Assembly: GCA_011009095.1 (NCBI GenBank)
Contig: VTPC01000993.1
Span: 1-64,000, forward strand
Direction: 5' to 3'
Length of the DNA stretch: 64,000 nt
Origin: Ignelater luminosus
Lineage: Eukaryota > Arthropoda > Insecta > Coleoptera > Elateridae
Positions 34,296 through 46,859 of this stretch are shown here, piece after piece; the first letter of the stretch is position 1; the number at the start of each line of letters is the position of its first letter. The position numbers and the translations under genes were made by a program. The notes below the pieces were generated by a model. The model did no database searches and was not told where the DNA came from. It worked only from the letters and a program-made list of their open reading frames with translations.

Positions 34296-34559
34296 GTGGG
34301 GTCTTCTATTAGAAACTAGGTTACCGACGTTCTATTACAGCTGGCGTCCTTTCAATATCAAAACCTCTAAGATTATCGTATTATTATTATCGTTTACCGC
34401 TTGCTCTAAGCTCTCATAGCTCACGACCCGTATTTGACTGTATAAAGGCTAGCATTACAAGTGGAATATCAATTTTATATATAGTTACACTACCGATGGG
34501 TCACTAATTCCAATTTCTCCCGTAACACATGACCAAAGTTTTGTGTTTTGGAAGGTTTT

Positions 34560-35413
34560 AATTACCCAGAACCTGTTGTGAGCAATTTTGGCGTTTGTAC
34601 CTATCATAGGGTTGCCAAACCTCTTATAACCAAAAATAAGACAGTGTAACATGAAAAAACAGAAATCTGTGAATACCTGCTTCCACGGACGCGGCTGATC
34701 TCCTTGGACCCCGAAGGCGTCAGATAGAGTCACCTTCAGGCTCCGAACCCGACACGAGGGGTTTCCCCTAGGGTTTCAAAGCGAATACAGGGGAGGGGTT
34801 CCCCTTGGACTCTGAAGTTATAATATTAGACATTTCGACTGCCTAAAAAGTATGATACGGAATGCTAAAAAACTGACGTCAAAAATTGTACAATCCCGTG
34901 TATACAAAACATTTGGCAACTCTGGCCTATCATCTATATTTTTTATTCTCATCTGAAAGTTTATGCATCCACATGCATTTTTAAAGGTAGGCACCTATGA
35001 TAAGATTAAGAACGTTACGGTGTATTTATGGCAATTATGTTTTAAAATTTAATTAATAAAACATTCGTAAAATTAGTACTTAAATGGGACACTTCAGTGA
35101 CATTAATCATAATTACTTAATAATATGTACCTACCGATAAGATAGTATTGGTATTTATAATATACTTTAGCGGAGTTTCTAAATAGCTTTAATTTTGTTT
35201 GTCTTAGTTGTCAGTATATATTCTATTTGTTCGAAATGTATTATTTAAAAGAACAATTATTTTTATTTACGCAGAAACAAAATTATACACGTACAGTTTT
35301 ATTAAAAATGTATATTGACCTACTTAGCGTTTTACTACTTGTTGGAGATGTTATTACAATTCAGTGAGCAGAAGAAACTGGTTACAAAAGTATGTGCGAA
35401 AAGCTCTTTTTCG
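34560..35413. repeat. Duplicated 5' flank of the receptor unit (copy C)
   Basis: This aligns with 12540-13914 upstream of copy B, with several indels. The 200 bp before the start codon are the best conserved and probably hold the promoter-proximal leader. Confidence 0.65.
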
Positions 35414-35527
35414 ATGGCTTATTTTAAAAGGGAAATATTTTTCCTAACATTTGGGGGAATATATCTTACAGGCAATGGAGGCTTTGGGTACAAAGTGTAC
35501 TCCTATTTTGTAATTTGGATGGTAATA

Positions 35528-36823
35528 ACACATCGTTCAATAAGTCCCAAGACTAACCCAGAGATGGTGCTAGTAGTACCAAACTAGCCACGTTTCCCTA
35601 GAGTGCGAACCTTCACATGAAACGTGTAAAAATGTCACGTCGATTGGACCACAAACAGCAGAGTTATCGAGGTTAGAGTAAAGTCACTTTGTAATTTGTT
35701 TGAAAAATGGAACAAAGCGAGTTTCGCGTGTTGATAAAACATTGTTTTTTAATGGGTAAAAACACCGTAGAAGCCCAGCAATGGCTTGAGAAACGTTACC
35801 CGGACTCCTCTCCATCCAAATCAACGATTTGTCGTTGGTATGCTGAGTTTAAACGTGGTCGTACGGACACAAACGATGCGGAACGTTCGGGTAGGCCTTT
35901 GGAAGCCGTTACACCGGAAAATGTGAGTGACGTATTCAAAATCGTAATGAAAAATCGCAAAGTAAAGGTCCGTGAGATTGCAGAAATGACACAGATATCA
36001 TCTGGAAGCGTATTTACAATCCTTCATGAAAAATTGAGCATGAAAAAGGTTTTTTCCAAGTGGGTGCCGCGATTGCTTTCAATGGAACAAAAACAGCAAC
36101 GAATCGACGATTCAGAGAGCTGTTTATCGCTATTTACTCGCAATAAAAAGGATTTCCTGCGTCGATACGTGACCATGGATGAAACATGGATACATCATTT
36201 CACTCCGGAGTCGAATCGGCAATCAGCTGAGTGGCGCATGGCTGGCGAAAGCCGCCCAAAGCGTCCAAAAACGCAGCAATCTGCTGGCAAAGTCATGGCG
36301 TCTGTTTTTTTGGGATACACATGGCGTCATTTTCATTGACTACCTGGAAAAAGGTAAATCGATCAACAGTGATTATTATATTGACTTGCTGGTACGTTTG
36401 AAGGAGGAGATCGCAGCAAAACGACCGCACATGAAGAAGAAAAAAATCCTTTTTCAGGAAGACAATGCACCATGCCACAAGTCCATGAAAACAATGGCAA
36501 AAATCTACGAGTTGGGCTTTGATTTGCTTCCCCACCCCCCGTATTTGCCAGATTTAGCCCCCAGCGACTACTGGCTCTTTGCTGATCTCAAAAAAATGCT
36601 CCAGGGAAAAAACATTTGGCTCGAATGAGGAGGTCATTGCCGAAACTGAAGCCTATTTTAAAGCAAAGGATAAATCCTTCTATAAACATGGTATAGAAAT
36701 GTTGGAAAGGCGTTGGAAAGATTGTATCACTCTAAAAGTAGATTATATTGATGAATAAAAATGATTTTTGAAAAAAAAAATGTTGTTTTCGTTGTTAGTC
36801 TCGGGACTTATTGAACGATGTGT
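35528..36823 (+). mobile_element. Mariner element inserted in receptor exon 1
   Basis: Ends are ACACATCGTTCAATAAGTCC at the left and its inverse at the right (one mismatch over 30 bases), flanked by TA. The 1296-bp length is typical of mariner. The orientation is that of the receptor. Confidence 0.95.
35707..36758 (+). pseudogene. Mariner transposase with two frameshifts
   Basis: Begins MEQSEFRVLIKHCFLMGKNT, with helix-turn-helix region SKSTICRWYAEFKRGRTDT, linker WVPRLL, first Asp VTMDETWIHH, second Asp FQEDNAPCHK and third Asp in LPDLAPSDY (DD34D). An extra T in the run near 36305 and a one-base gain near 36608 shift the frame. The end is VDYIDE at 36758. The sequence recalls the irritans/mauritiana side of mariner; the subfamily was not tested. 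The inactive protein cannot excise its own element. Confidence 0.9.
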
Positions 36824-36919
36824 TATTTCCATATCCGCTTGTAGCATTTGGAGACTTGTTCAAACAGGAATTTGATATTATTGCCCAAGATTGTGTTTAT
36901 GCCACTGCTTGTTCTATGT

Positions 36920-39715
36920 GTAAGTGCAAAAATAAATAATTTTGTCTAAATAATTATAATTTTTATTGAACAAGAAATACAACATTTTTGAACGAGTAGG
37001 AGGTTTATGAGCGAATGGTAGTGATTTAATATTATTGTGCTATTACGTTTGATATTTCATTGTTTATTTCTTTAACTTCTTTCTAATTTTAAGTTTATTG
37101 TTATATTAGATTCTTGCTTACATCTTTTCATAAAATAAAGTGTAATATTTATTATACACAGTTAATTAGGGTAAACGCACCTACATATATTCGTCCTGTT
37201 CTAAAAGCCTGCCGCCTGGGGAATTATTGTTTTATAAATAAATTATGATAGCTGAAATAACTGCGATTCTTAGTTCTGTGTTATCTACCATCCTTAGTTC
37301 TAAGTATTCTGTTATAATTAATTCCAGTAAATCATAATTAATGTGAGGTTATGCTAAGACGAGAAATTCTCGCTATTGTAGGCATGAGCCTTTTTGGCTA
37401 AGATAGAATTTGGTAGTTTGGTTGATGAACGCCGCTGCACACGGTCAGGAATGGGAAAGAAAAGTTGATTTCAAACTTTTCCCTTAAAACTACCTGTCCG
37501 CCCAGAGTGAGGAAGGTAGTGTGGAGGTCCCGCGGGTTGGCTCCGTCGTAGGTCCGGTCTCCAGTTCTTCATCAGCTATACCGTCGCCGCTGATGTAAGG
37601 TACATCATTGGTCAACTAAATAAAAATAATTACTGATAGTCTGTCGGCAAAGCTTCATATTTAAAAAAAACCGTAATCACGGAGTATATACGAACGAGAC
37701 CTATACCATATCATTTCCCAAGTATTGCTACATAAGAAATGGAAATTGACGACAGCCTCCATTGGTCGAGACAAAAATTATAAACAGAAAAGGAAAAATG
37801 CAACTTTTTAAATTTTGTAAATAAACCATTATATCTCGGTAATAGATAAAAAAAGGGCAAAGGGGTTTTTACCCTTTAATAGCACCAACACTTTAAATTG
37901 GTATAAATAATTCCCATTCAATGTTTATGGATAATTAATAATTAACGTCCTTTTCCACTGTGTTCTATTTCTCGCGAAAAACCTTAATCTTAATGAATCG
38001 TAACTGGCTTATGATAATAAAAACGTAATATTAGTTTAGATAAAAAAAAACTGCCCAATTATATACGAAATACTTCTTACCAATTAATGTAGGATCTATC
38101 TTTAACCATAAATTTGTCAGAACAGTTTTTGTAAGATGATCTGCCGTGAGAAAATCAACCCAATAGCTAACTTAGAAAGTTCATTCAAATGTAAATAAAC
38201 TGCATTTGCATAGCAATTACCTGTCCCTAGTAGAAATACAATATTGTGATGACATCGTTGTTCAACTTTACAATATTTATCGGACATCAGACTATGTTAT
38301 CACCAGCATAATAAATGTTGATTGTCCCAATATTGTGTTAAAGTTGTTGAAAGCTTTTGGAGATATTGTTTCTACAATATTGTTCACACAATACTGACAG
38401 GTTATTGCTGGAATAATGTTAAAATATTATTCCCCAATGTAAAAAAACCCATATTTGTGGAATATTGTAACTTCATTTTTATTATATTAAAATAATATTA
38501 TTAGAACATTGTGCAAAGGTCAGTCAATTATATTTACATAACATCAAACACAAATATTTACTGATTATTCAATATGAATAAAAACAAAAGGCAAGTAAAT
38601 GATATTTTCTGTATATTAAACTTCACCAGTTTTTGGTACATAAAAGATTACATAGCATATATATCTAGGCTCAATCAATATACACAAGCAAATATAAATA
38701 CTACACGGCATATAAAACAAATTTGTTTTAAAGGCATACAGGGTGGCTATTTTAAGTGGCTCACTTAAAATATCTCGGTTATGTGTGGCCTTACAAGTAA
38801 ATTGTTTTTTTGTTTTGTTTTGTTAAAAGCAAATTTTTTATTCAAAACCTACTGTAGAAATTACGAACAGAAACCTAAAATTTTCAAACTGCTCCAGTTT
38901 TTTTTTTAAATTTTAACGGAAAAACCGTTTCCTAGTAAAATATAGCAGAATAGAACTATCATTTTGGCTTTCATGTGTGCACTTATGTGTCCTCTTGTAG
39001 TAAAATATTTAATTCGAGATTTAGAGTTTCAATTTGTGTTACTTGATAGCTTATTCTTTTCTCTTTTATCTGATACATTGATGATTTATGACCTTATATA
39101 ACATATAAACTCAATTATTTTGGAAAAATGGACATATGAATTACAACATCAAGTCAGCCATGCCAAATTGTACGTCAAAATCAAAACCTAATAACCTAGC
39201 AGTCACTCGAACCATCTAGTCGCTAAAGAAATAAAAAGCAGAAACAATAAACATTTTTATAGTTTATTATAGAAAAGACCTTCATTTCTTATAGCAATGA
39301 TTAATTTTTCAAATTAGGTATTTTATTTAGTGTTAAGAAATGGCTACAGAAACAAATTTTAATTTTTAATTTGTTTTTATCAGGTTAGCAATATGTGTTT
39401 GCGCGTGATATTTGGCATAATCTACATGATTTTTATTAAAACTATCTGTTGTTTCAGAATAATTGAGGTTATATTATGACATTTTAAGAGTGTTATATCA
39501 AACAAAAAATAAAAAAACTAAGCTGGCAAACAACATTAATTGCAACTTGAAATCTGTAACTAGATTTTTCATAACAAGAGGGCAGCGATGTTAACAAGAG
39601 TGCACCCATGGAGACAAGGATGATGATTCTCTATTTTGCAATTAACTCTTATTCAAAAACCTTTTTTCTATCTGTTGAAACTAAAAAACTACAGCAATTT
39701 GAAAACTTTAGATAT
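36920..39715. other. Intron 1 of copy C, left part
   Basis: The first 250 bp and about 37620-37830 align with intron 1 of copy B. In 38225-38460 the motif ACAATATTG and its variants recur many times, perhaps a small repeat. From 38742 a CAGGGTGGCTATTTTAAGTG sequence looks like the end of a DNA transposon whose partner I did not find. No gene was seen. Confidence 0.45.
37343..37615. other. GC-rich insert of unknown nature in intron 1 of copy C
   Basis: This block (GACGAGAAATTCTCGC, CCGCTGCACACGGTCAGG, GAGGTCCCGCGGGTTGGCTC, GTCGTAGGTCCGGTC) is much richer in GC than its surroundings and has no counterpart in copy B. It has no ORF. It could be a SINE or a structured-RNA retrocopy; I found no tRNA A/B box pair or other RNA signature to decide. 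Confidence 0.4.
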
Positions 39716-40149
39716 ACAGTATGTTCAGCGAGGAATGGGACAACGCAATATCTCGAGAACGAAGGCAAGTTTTAAAATTCTGAAAACTTTGTTATAAATG
39801 CAAGGTAGGGGCACATATTTTGTGATAAAAATTTTTTAAATTAAATGCGTCACCGCCAGGTGGCGCTACCTAACTTAATTTTTTTAAATGAAATACCCAC
39901 TTTTTATTCGATTTTTGGAATTTGCAACATATTTGTGATAACTTTTTTTACAAGTGCTACCAACTTATCTGATTTACTTTTTGAGAAAATAATAATTTTT
40001 ATAAATTTGACTAAAGATGTAAAAGTTTGTATTCTGTAAAGATAATAAGCAAATTCTTCTACATTTCTGAAGCTGGCCATCTTATAGAACCATTAGTACC
40101 TATCCATCGTCTTGGAAATACCCTAATACATCAGCTATTTCTTTGATGC

Positions 40150-40310
40150 AGGTGATGTATTTTCAACAAGACGGCGCACCTGCTTAGTAACATAGTAAGA
40201 GACCATCTAAACAAGGTATTTTCAAGATGACAGATAGGTACTAATAGTTCTATAAGATGGCCAGCTTGTTTTCCGGGTTTAACTCCTTGCGTTAAATAAT
40301 CTAAATTTCT
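40150..40310 (+). pseudogene. Mariner-like transposase fragment in a hairpin
   Basis: The translation contains FQQDGAPA, then in another frame IVRDHLNKVF, then SSIRWPACFPGLTP, in the order of the second and third catalytic regions of mariner-like transposases. Two 51-bp segments, 40071-40121 and 40216-40266, are inverted copies with a few mismatches, so the fragment would fold into a hairpin. Confidence 0.6.
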
Positions 40311-40536
40311 CGAAACCAGACAAGTTTTAAATACTATCTCCAACCCCAGTGGCTCAGTCCTCCACTAGTGAAAAAGAACTATATCCTTTCATAGTTATTT
40401 GATACAAAAAAAAACTCATATTATATTTGACATACAGAGGTGTGCTTCGCGAACATTCTGTGCTCCATTCCCTGTATACTTTAAAGTGTTAAATCAGTTG
40501 TTTACATTTTATTTTCCGGATTCTGTTATTTCAACA

Positions 40537-41493
40537 ATGTCGAATTGCTGCTCACGGTGCACTAAACTCATTAACGTGAAGTCTCCAGGTCTTCAATGCA
40601 CTGGAAAATGTGGCTTATATTTTCATGCAAAATGCGTTAACTTAACAACTGCAGAATTAAAATCGTTTTCCATAAACGCCATAGCATGGAAATGTAGGGA
40701 CTGCCGAAAAACGTCAACACTGAATAGTTCTATTATAATCGATAATGGGGATACTGATGATACCCCGGAGGCGTCCTCTTTAATTAATATCGTTCGGGAT
40801 ATTCAACGCGATGTTAAATCATTGCATCATAAATATGATGATCTTTTACATTCCATTGAATTATATGGTAAAAAAATTTCCGATTTCGAGATTACCTTAA
40901 CTAACGTAACAGCTAAAGTTAAGGAAATTGACGTCCTCAAGTTCGAAAATGCTATATTGAAAAAAGCCACTACTGAGATGTCAGCACGTATTGATGAGCT
41001 AGAACAGTATTCTCGTCTCAATACTGTAGAGATTCAGAACATTCCTGAAAAGAATAACGAAAATGTCATTGCCCTGGTACAGAGCGTGTTTGCTGCAATC
41101 AACTGCGATACTGAGTTGTCAGAATTAGTAGCTGAGCATCGCGTCGCACCTAATCCAGGCGGTTAACATCTCAAAGGGAACCCGCGTAACATCATTGTTA
41201 GATTTGTGTCCCGACGCAAACGCGACGACATCGTAGCAGCTTTCAAGGCAAAGAAAAGGTCAAATGGGGACAGAAATCATTATGGCATTTGTATCAACAA
41301 TATTGGAGATAATATCTATATCAACGAACATTTAACCCTTAATAACAAGTTGTTATATAAGTTAGTCAGAGATGAGGCCAAGAAGAAAGGTTATAAGTTC
41401 GTATGGACCCGTAACTGCTCCATTTTTGTACGAAAGGACGGGAAGTCAAAAATTTTATCTATAAAGTCGGAAAGGGATGTTGGGATGCTGTAA
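40537..41493 (+). pseudogene. LINE ORF1 protein with one stop codon
   Basis: The start MSNCCSRCTKLINVKSPGLQ leads a PHD-like finger of C-x2-C ... C-x3-C ... H-x2-C ... C-x2-C spacing within the first 57 residues. It is followed by an acidic segment, a coiled coil (about residues 95-165) with the conserved ELEQYSRLNTVEIQNIPEK, and a C-terminal basic domain (PRNIIVRFVSRRKRDDIVAA, YKFVWTRNCSIFVRK) like the FP-type ORF1p of insect CR1-like elements. A TAA at 41164-41166 interrupts the otherwise continuous frame. In the family this protein binds element RNA and delivers the RNP. Confidence 0.82.
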
Positions 41494-41539
41494 GTTTTTA
41501 ATAATTATCCACCACTATATTTTTTTGTGAGTTTTTATT

Positions 41540-44413
41540 ATGGGCTTATCGTTATACTACCAAAACGTGCGTGGTGTACGCACAAAAACTAACACATTAT
41601 ATACTAATACCAGTGATGGACACTAAGACATTCTGTGCTTGACCGAAACCTTTTTAAATGCCGATATATCAGATTCGGAACTATTTAATTTAAATTATAC
41701 GGTGTATCGCCGGGATCGATCGTCAACAGGATCTACAGCAGATCATGGAGGTACACTTATTGCGGTACGTAGCTCTTTGATATCAACACGTATACTGGAC
41801 TTTCAAAGTGAATCAGAAGATGTGTGGGTATCCATTCAATATGGGCAACGGAAATTGTTTTTGTGTTGTGTATATTTACCTCCGCGAGATGTTGTAGCTG
41901 CTGCGACCTTCCGCGATAAATTAATGCAAATCTTCGATCAATTTCCAGACAATTTATTTCTAATATGTGGAGACTTTAATTTGCCAACCATCACATGGTG
42001 CCAAGCTACGGACAACTCTTTTAACCCACAAAAATATGACCCTTCGACTACAAATTTTGTTAATTTATTTTCCTATTGCAGTTTAGTCCAATTTAACGGT
42101 GTAGAAAACTGTAACGGCAGGATGTTAGACCTAATCTTTTCTAACTATTATTGTATTAAATCAGTTCACAGATGTCCCAACCCTATTGTTAATGTAGATC
42201 AGCATCATCCCCCACTCGATATTAACCTGAGATTTCTAAACATAGATCAACTAATTAATAAGAATGAGGTCATATACTGTTTTAAACGGGCGGATTACTG
42301 CAATATTAACTTAAAACTAGGTAGAGTCGACTGGCAAAACCAGTTACACAATCTGAATTGTGAGGAATCATTAGCTGCATTTTGCAACATTGTGTTTGAC
42401 ATAATTAATGAACATGTACCCACAAGAACTGTACATTCGCATTATCCATCCTGGTTTTCTGCATCCACAATAAAAGTGATCAAAGAGAAACGTAAATTTC
42501 ACAGAAAATGGAAACTATATAATAACAGACTTGATTATCTGACATTTAGTTTACTTCGTGGCCGTTCAAAATACTTAATTTCTTTAGATTTTCGTAATTT
42601 AATTAGATCTACCGAGGAAGACTTAGTTACCAATCCTAAACGTATTTGGTCGTATGCTAAATCAAGAAAACATAGTTCGAATATACCTCACCAAGTAAAA
42701 CTCGATGACGCAACCGCAGATGACGGTTTATCTATTTGTAACCTTTTTCTTAAACATTTTAATTCTGTATTTATAGATGGTCAGCTACCAGACTTCGACG
42801 TAAACGTTCTTAATAACGATAGGATGCTTGCTGCTACAACACTCGAAATTTCTCTAGAAAAGGTTTTAAATCTTATCAGTCAGCTTGATATACCATAGGT
42901 AAAGGGGCGGGACCAGACGGTATCCCCGCGGTACTACTGCGTAATTGTGCGGATCATTTAGCGCTCCCAATATCCATAATCTTTAACCGATCACTAAAAC
43001 AAGGTGTTTTTCCAAAGAGTTGGAAAAAAGCCTATATTGTTCCAATTTTTAAATCTGGGGATAAAGAATTAGTTAAGAATTACAGGCCAGTGTCCATCTT
43101 ATCGACTCTGCCAAAACTCTTTGAGAAGATTGTTTATGAAATTGTTTTAAGCACAACAAAAAATCATATTTGTATCCAACAACACGGATTCTTGCCGGGT
43201 AGGTCAGTGGAAACTAACTTAGTAAGCTATTTAGATTATTTGCTTAAGGCTCTTGATCAACGTGTACAGGTTGATTCTGTATACACAGACTTTAGCAAGG
43301 CGTTCGATAAAATCGATCATAACATTCTTATACACAAGTTGGATATTATGGGACTGCCCCCTGACTTACTGCGATGGATAAAGTCATACATTTCAAATAG
43401 ATCGCAAGCTGTTAGAATCAACGGATATTGTTCCGATTTTGCCGTGATTACGTCGGGGGTACCGCAGGGCTCTCACCTCGGTCCTTTGTTTTTTATAATT
43501 TACATCAATGATATAGTCAGCTGTTTTAAAAATAGTAAGTTTCTTTTATACGCCGATGATATAAAAATATTCCGAGAAATTAGATTTATTTCCGATTGCA
43601 GTTTATTACAAAATGACTTAAACCGTCTGTATGATTACTGCCATAATAACAAGCTGTTTTTTAAACTTCCAAAAATGCTACACAATATCTTTTACAAGGA
43701 ACTACTCCGTATTTACATTCCCGTATCATCTCTCTAGTCAGCAATTACATTCAGTTTGTTCCATTAAAGATTTAGGAGTTATTTTGGATAACAAACTAAC
43801 TTTTTCTAAACACATTACTTATATCACAAGGAAATCATACAAAAACTTGGGTTTTTTGATTAGAATTTGCAAACCATTTACGAGTCTTCGTGGTATCAGA
43901 AGCCTTTATTTTGCTTACGTGCGTAGCATAATTAATTGGGCCAGCGTAGTTTGGAACCCACAATACAATACTTATATTAATATGCTAGAATAGATACAGA
44001 AAAGGTTTGTAAGTTACCTTAATAAAAAGTTCCACATGCCATCCATCAGTTACAACCACTCGTGTACTGAGTTTGAGCTGTTGCCATTAGCCAATTCTAG
44101 AGAAATTTCGGACTTACTTTTTCTTTACAAGTTGATCACTGGTATATTGGATTGTACACAGATTTTGGAATTAATTAACATTAACGTTCCTATCCGTTCG
44201 ACTAGAAACGATTACCTTTTCGTACCTTCTTTCTCGAGAACTAACTCTTTTCAAAATTCGCCACTTGTTCGTATGGTTCGAAGCTACAATCACAGATGTA
44301 ACTCCCTAGATCCCGTCTCAGTTTCAGTGACAAGTTTTAAATACAAATTAACAACAATTTGCCGCTTTACGTTTCTTTTACCACTTTTCAGAATGTCTAT
44401 TAAATTAAATTAA
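41540..44413 (+). pseudogene. LINE ORF2: endonuclease and reverse transcriptase, broken
   Basis: The start MGLSLYYQNVRGVRTKTNTL is typical of an APE endonuclease N-terminus. CLTET, LICGDFNLP and GRMLDLIFSN follow, then the RT domain with KGAGPDGIP, NYRPVSILS, QQHGFLPGRSVETNL, TDFSKAFDKIDHNIL, TSGVPQGSHLGPLFF and the catalytic LLYADD near 43550. The C-terminal region has DLGVILDNKLTFSKHI and WASVVWNPQY. Lesions seen are a TAA at 41624, a frameshift near 42893, another near 43650 and a TAG at 43991. All catalytic motifs remain readable, so decay is light. Confidence 0.87.
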
Positions 44414-44581
44414 ATTATATAATTATATGCATGCACCTGTTTATTTCAATAACTGTTTTTTCACGCTTTTATGTATAATTGGATTATTTAATACCTTGTA
44501 ACTTATTTATATATGACATGACGTTTCTGTTTTGTAGGAAGTATTTGTATTGGGTTCAGACCTGTTTGTACTTCTTTAAGA

Positions 44582-44612
<31 letters not shown>

Positions 44613-44614
44613 AT
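44582..44614. repeat. AAAT-repeat tail of the LINE
   Basis: Eight tandem AAAT units directly follow the 3' UTR of the LINE. Simple tetranucleotide tails are usual for several insect LINE clades and mark the 3' end of the insertion. Confidence 0.8.
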
Positions 44615-44761
44615 AGACTACTTTCTTTGAGCACATGTAAAAAATGTAGTCTACGATACACCTTTTTATCACAAAATATGTGCCCCTACCTTACATTTAT
44701 AACAAAGTTTTCAGAATTTTAGAATCTGCATTCGTTCCCGAGATATCGCGCTGATACCTGT

Positions 44762-46061
44762 CAAAGAGCATAAACCTGAGTATTTAGCGGAAACCATCTT
44801 GAATTTTTTAGAGAATCATGATATTCCCATAAAAAGTTGCTTCAAATACGTCGTTGAAGTATGCTGGTCTACAAGCAAAAATCAAAGAGAAATGTGAATT
44901 TGATACCTTTGTACCATGTGCGGGACATTCTCTGAACTTGGTAGGTGTCCATGCCGCTGGGTGCGTATCAGAGGCAACAAGTTATTTTTAAATGGTTTAG
45001 AAACTGTACAACTTTTTTCGGGTTCTATCCACCGATGGAATACAGTAACAGAATATTTAGGTTCAAAAAAAGTTCTTAAAAGTCTTTTACAAACTAGATG
45101 GTCTGTGAGAGCTAATGCAGTAAACGCCTAGCATGAAGGTCATAAACAACTTATAGAGGCTTTGATGTCTACCGCAGAGGATACAGAGCAGCCACGAGAA
45201 ACTAAACAAGAAGCCCTTAATCTGTTCAGAAAAATGGGAAACCTAGAATTTATTGTACTGACCGAAATTTGGTACACCATATTAGAAAGAATTGACAAAA
45301 CAAGTTATTATCTTCAAATAAAGACAATAACAATTAACGTTGCAACTAATTTGTTTATTTCACTCGATGATTTTATTAATAACCTCAGGGATAAATCTGA
45401 TTACTTCGAATCGTCCACCAAAGAGAAATTCAGAATCTGACTACAAGGACCTATCTTAAAGAACAAGAGGTAGAAGCTCACGCCAGGCATTTTTGGATGG
45501 CTTTGCGCCGTCAGTTCAACTGAATGGGGGAAATAAATTTAAAGTAGAAACCTTTCTTCCTATAACTTATACGCTGAGCGTGCATCCAAAACAGCGATTG
45601 AGTTCGTACAAGGACATAAATCATCGGTTTGGTTTTTTCTCGCTTAAAAACTCTGAATTCCGAGGAGTTGAAGCAAAGTTGCAAAGAATTTGTTAAAATC
45701 TATTATGAGGACGTTAGCGAGAAAGAGTTAGAAATGATATGTCTGCATTTAACAGAATACTTGAAAATTGTCTAGTCTAGTAGAAATGAAAAGACTAATA
45801 GTCTTTTAGGAATATATCATCTTTTGAAAGAAAACAAAATTGAAGACACGTTTCCAAATGTAGAAATTGCATTGAGAATCTTTTTAAGCATGATGGTAAC
45901 TAACTGCAGCGGGGAACGCTCCTTTTCCAAATTGAAAAAAAATAAAAAATGAATTAAGAACTACAATGGTTCAAGAAAGATCGACCAGTTTGTCGCCGAT
46001 GTCCGTAAAATGTTATGTGCTCAAAGACACAGACTTTGAAGAAGTGATTGACGAAATCTAG
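44762..46061 (+). pseudogene. hAT-like transposase (DUF4371/ZMYM1-like) relic
   Basis: Joined frames read PEYLAETILNFLENHDIPIK, HSLNLVGVHAAGC-like text, HRWNTVTEYLGSKKVLKSLL, TRWSVRANAVNA, a run EALNLFRKMGNLEFIVLTEI, and the C-terminal dimerisation motif TNCSGERSFSKLKK near 45900-45945 followed by FEEVIDEI. This is the zinc-finger MYM/DUF4371 type of hAT transposase found in many insect genomes. Several frameshifts and stops are present and the N-terminal zinc finger part is not seen next to it. It is an old relic in intron 1 of copy C. Confidence 0.78.
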
Positions 46062-46859
46062 AAGGGTACCTTTTTAATTAACATAGATTTTTAAACACTA
46101 ACCTGCTTATAGTGAATGCTAGAAGAGTCACTTTTCCGGATTATATTATAATTACCTATTCATTTAATGTGACTGTAAAAAAAAATAACAGTTGAATAAA
46201 TATAGAATTTTGCCTACCTACTCCTTTTGCCTGTTGTTAATAAAATAGTCCTCTGTCGTAGTCATAGGAGCCCCATCGTCCTAAAGTGCCCAGGGCCTCC
46301 AATAGGTTAAAGATGACCCTGCCCTGATTATTTATTAATACTTGGAAAAATACAATTTTGAGATTTAGTGTTGCTGTTTCATAAACTAATTATGGTAAAA
46401 TAATAAAGAACGAACGATTAACTGCAGAGTTAAAAGGAAACAATGGAAGCAATGAGATTGGTCTTGTGGGGGTTTCTTCTTTTTGTACAGAGTTTCTTAT
46501 ATCTGTATTAAAATTAGTTTTTACTAACGTTTATTCTTTATTTATTAATTAAGTCTTACTTTATTAAAGGAACTCTTGTTTCATATTATGTTTATAATAT
46601 TTAGTTACAAATTACTAATACGAGATTCAAGTAGAAATATACCATCAATTAATCAATCACTTTTAACCAGTCTGTGGTTTCACAAAAAGAACAAATCTCA
46701 AAACCATGTTTTCTATCTTTGTCTGGAGTTTAAAACTAACAAAGTATTTCATCATCTCACTTCCTGGCTTACAGCAGATGATTATTCTATAATCTATACC
46801 ATCTAACATAATTTTAGAATTCCACAATTTCTTTACATGCACTTTAAACTTCTCCATTC
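46062..46859. other. Intron 1 of copy C between hAT relic and LTR
   Basis: No gene is seen in the first part. From about 46660 the sequence matches 16945-17140 of copy B closely and is ancestral intron. Confidence 0.5.

Larger units (their letters stand above)
35414..36919 (+). pseudogene. Or copy C exon 1, split by the mariner
   Basis: The left part, 35414-35527, encodes MAYFKREIFFLTFGGIYLTG through to the TM1 start ...VIW. The right part, 36826-36919, continues FPYPLVAFGDLFKQEFD and ends ...ATACSM plus one base before GTAAGT. TA at 35526-35527 and 36824-36825 is the target duplication. Confidence 0.88.
40380..44614 (+). mobile_element. Near-complete LINE with PHD-type ORF1
   Basis: Two consecutive ORFs (40537-41493 and 41540-44413) are followed by a short 3' UTR and an AAAT-repeat tail. 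The order of zinc finger/coiled coil ORF1, then endonuclease-RT ORF2, fits CR1/Jockey-group non-LTR retrotransposons. The 5' limit is approximate and a target duplication was not identified. Few disabling changes are present, so this is among the youngest insertions in copy C intron 1. Confidence 0.85.
39726..44753. mobile_element. Old mariner-like relic split by a LINE
   Basis: About 90 bp at 39745-39833 recurs inverted at 44664-44753, sharing AAAATTCTGAAAACTTTGTT and AGGTAGGGGCACATATTTTG. Between the arms lie a transposase fragment (40150-40310) and then a complete-length LINE. The arms therefore look like the inverted repeats of an older element into which the LINE jumped. Confidence 0.55.
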
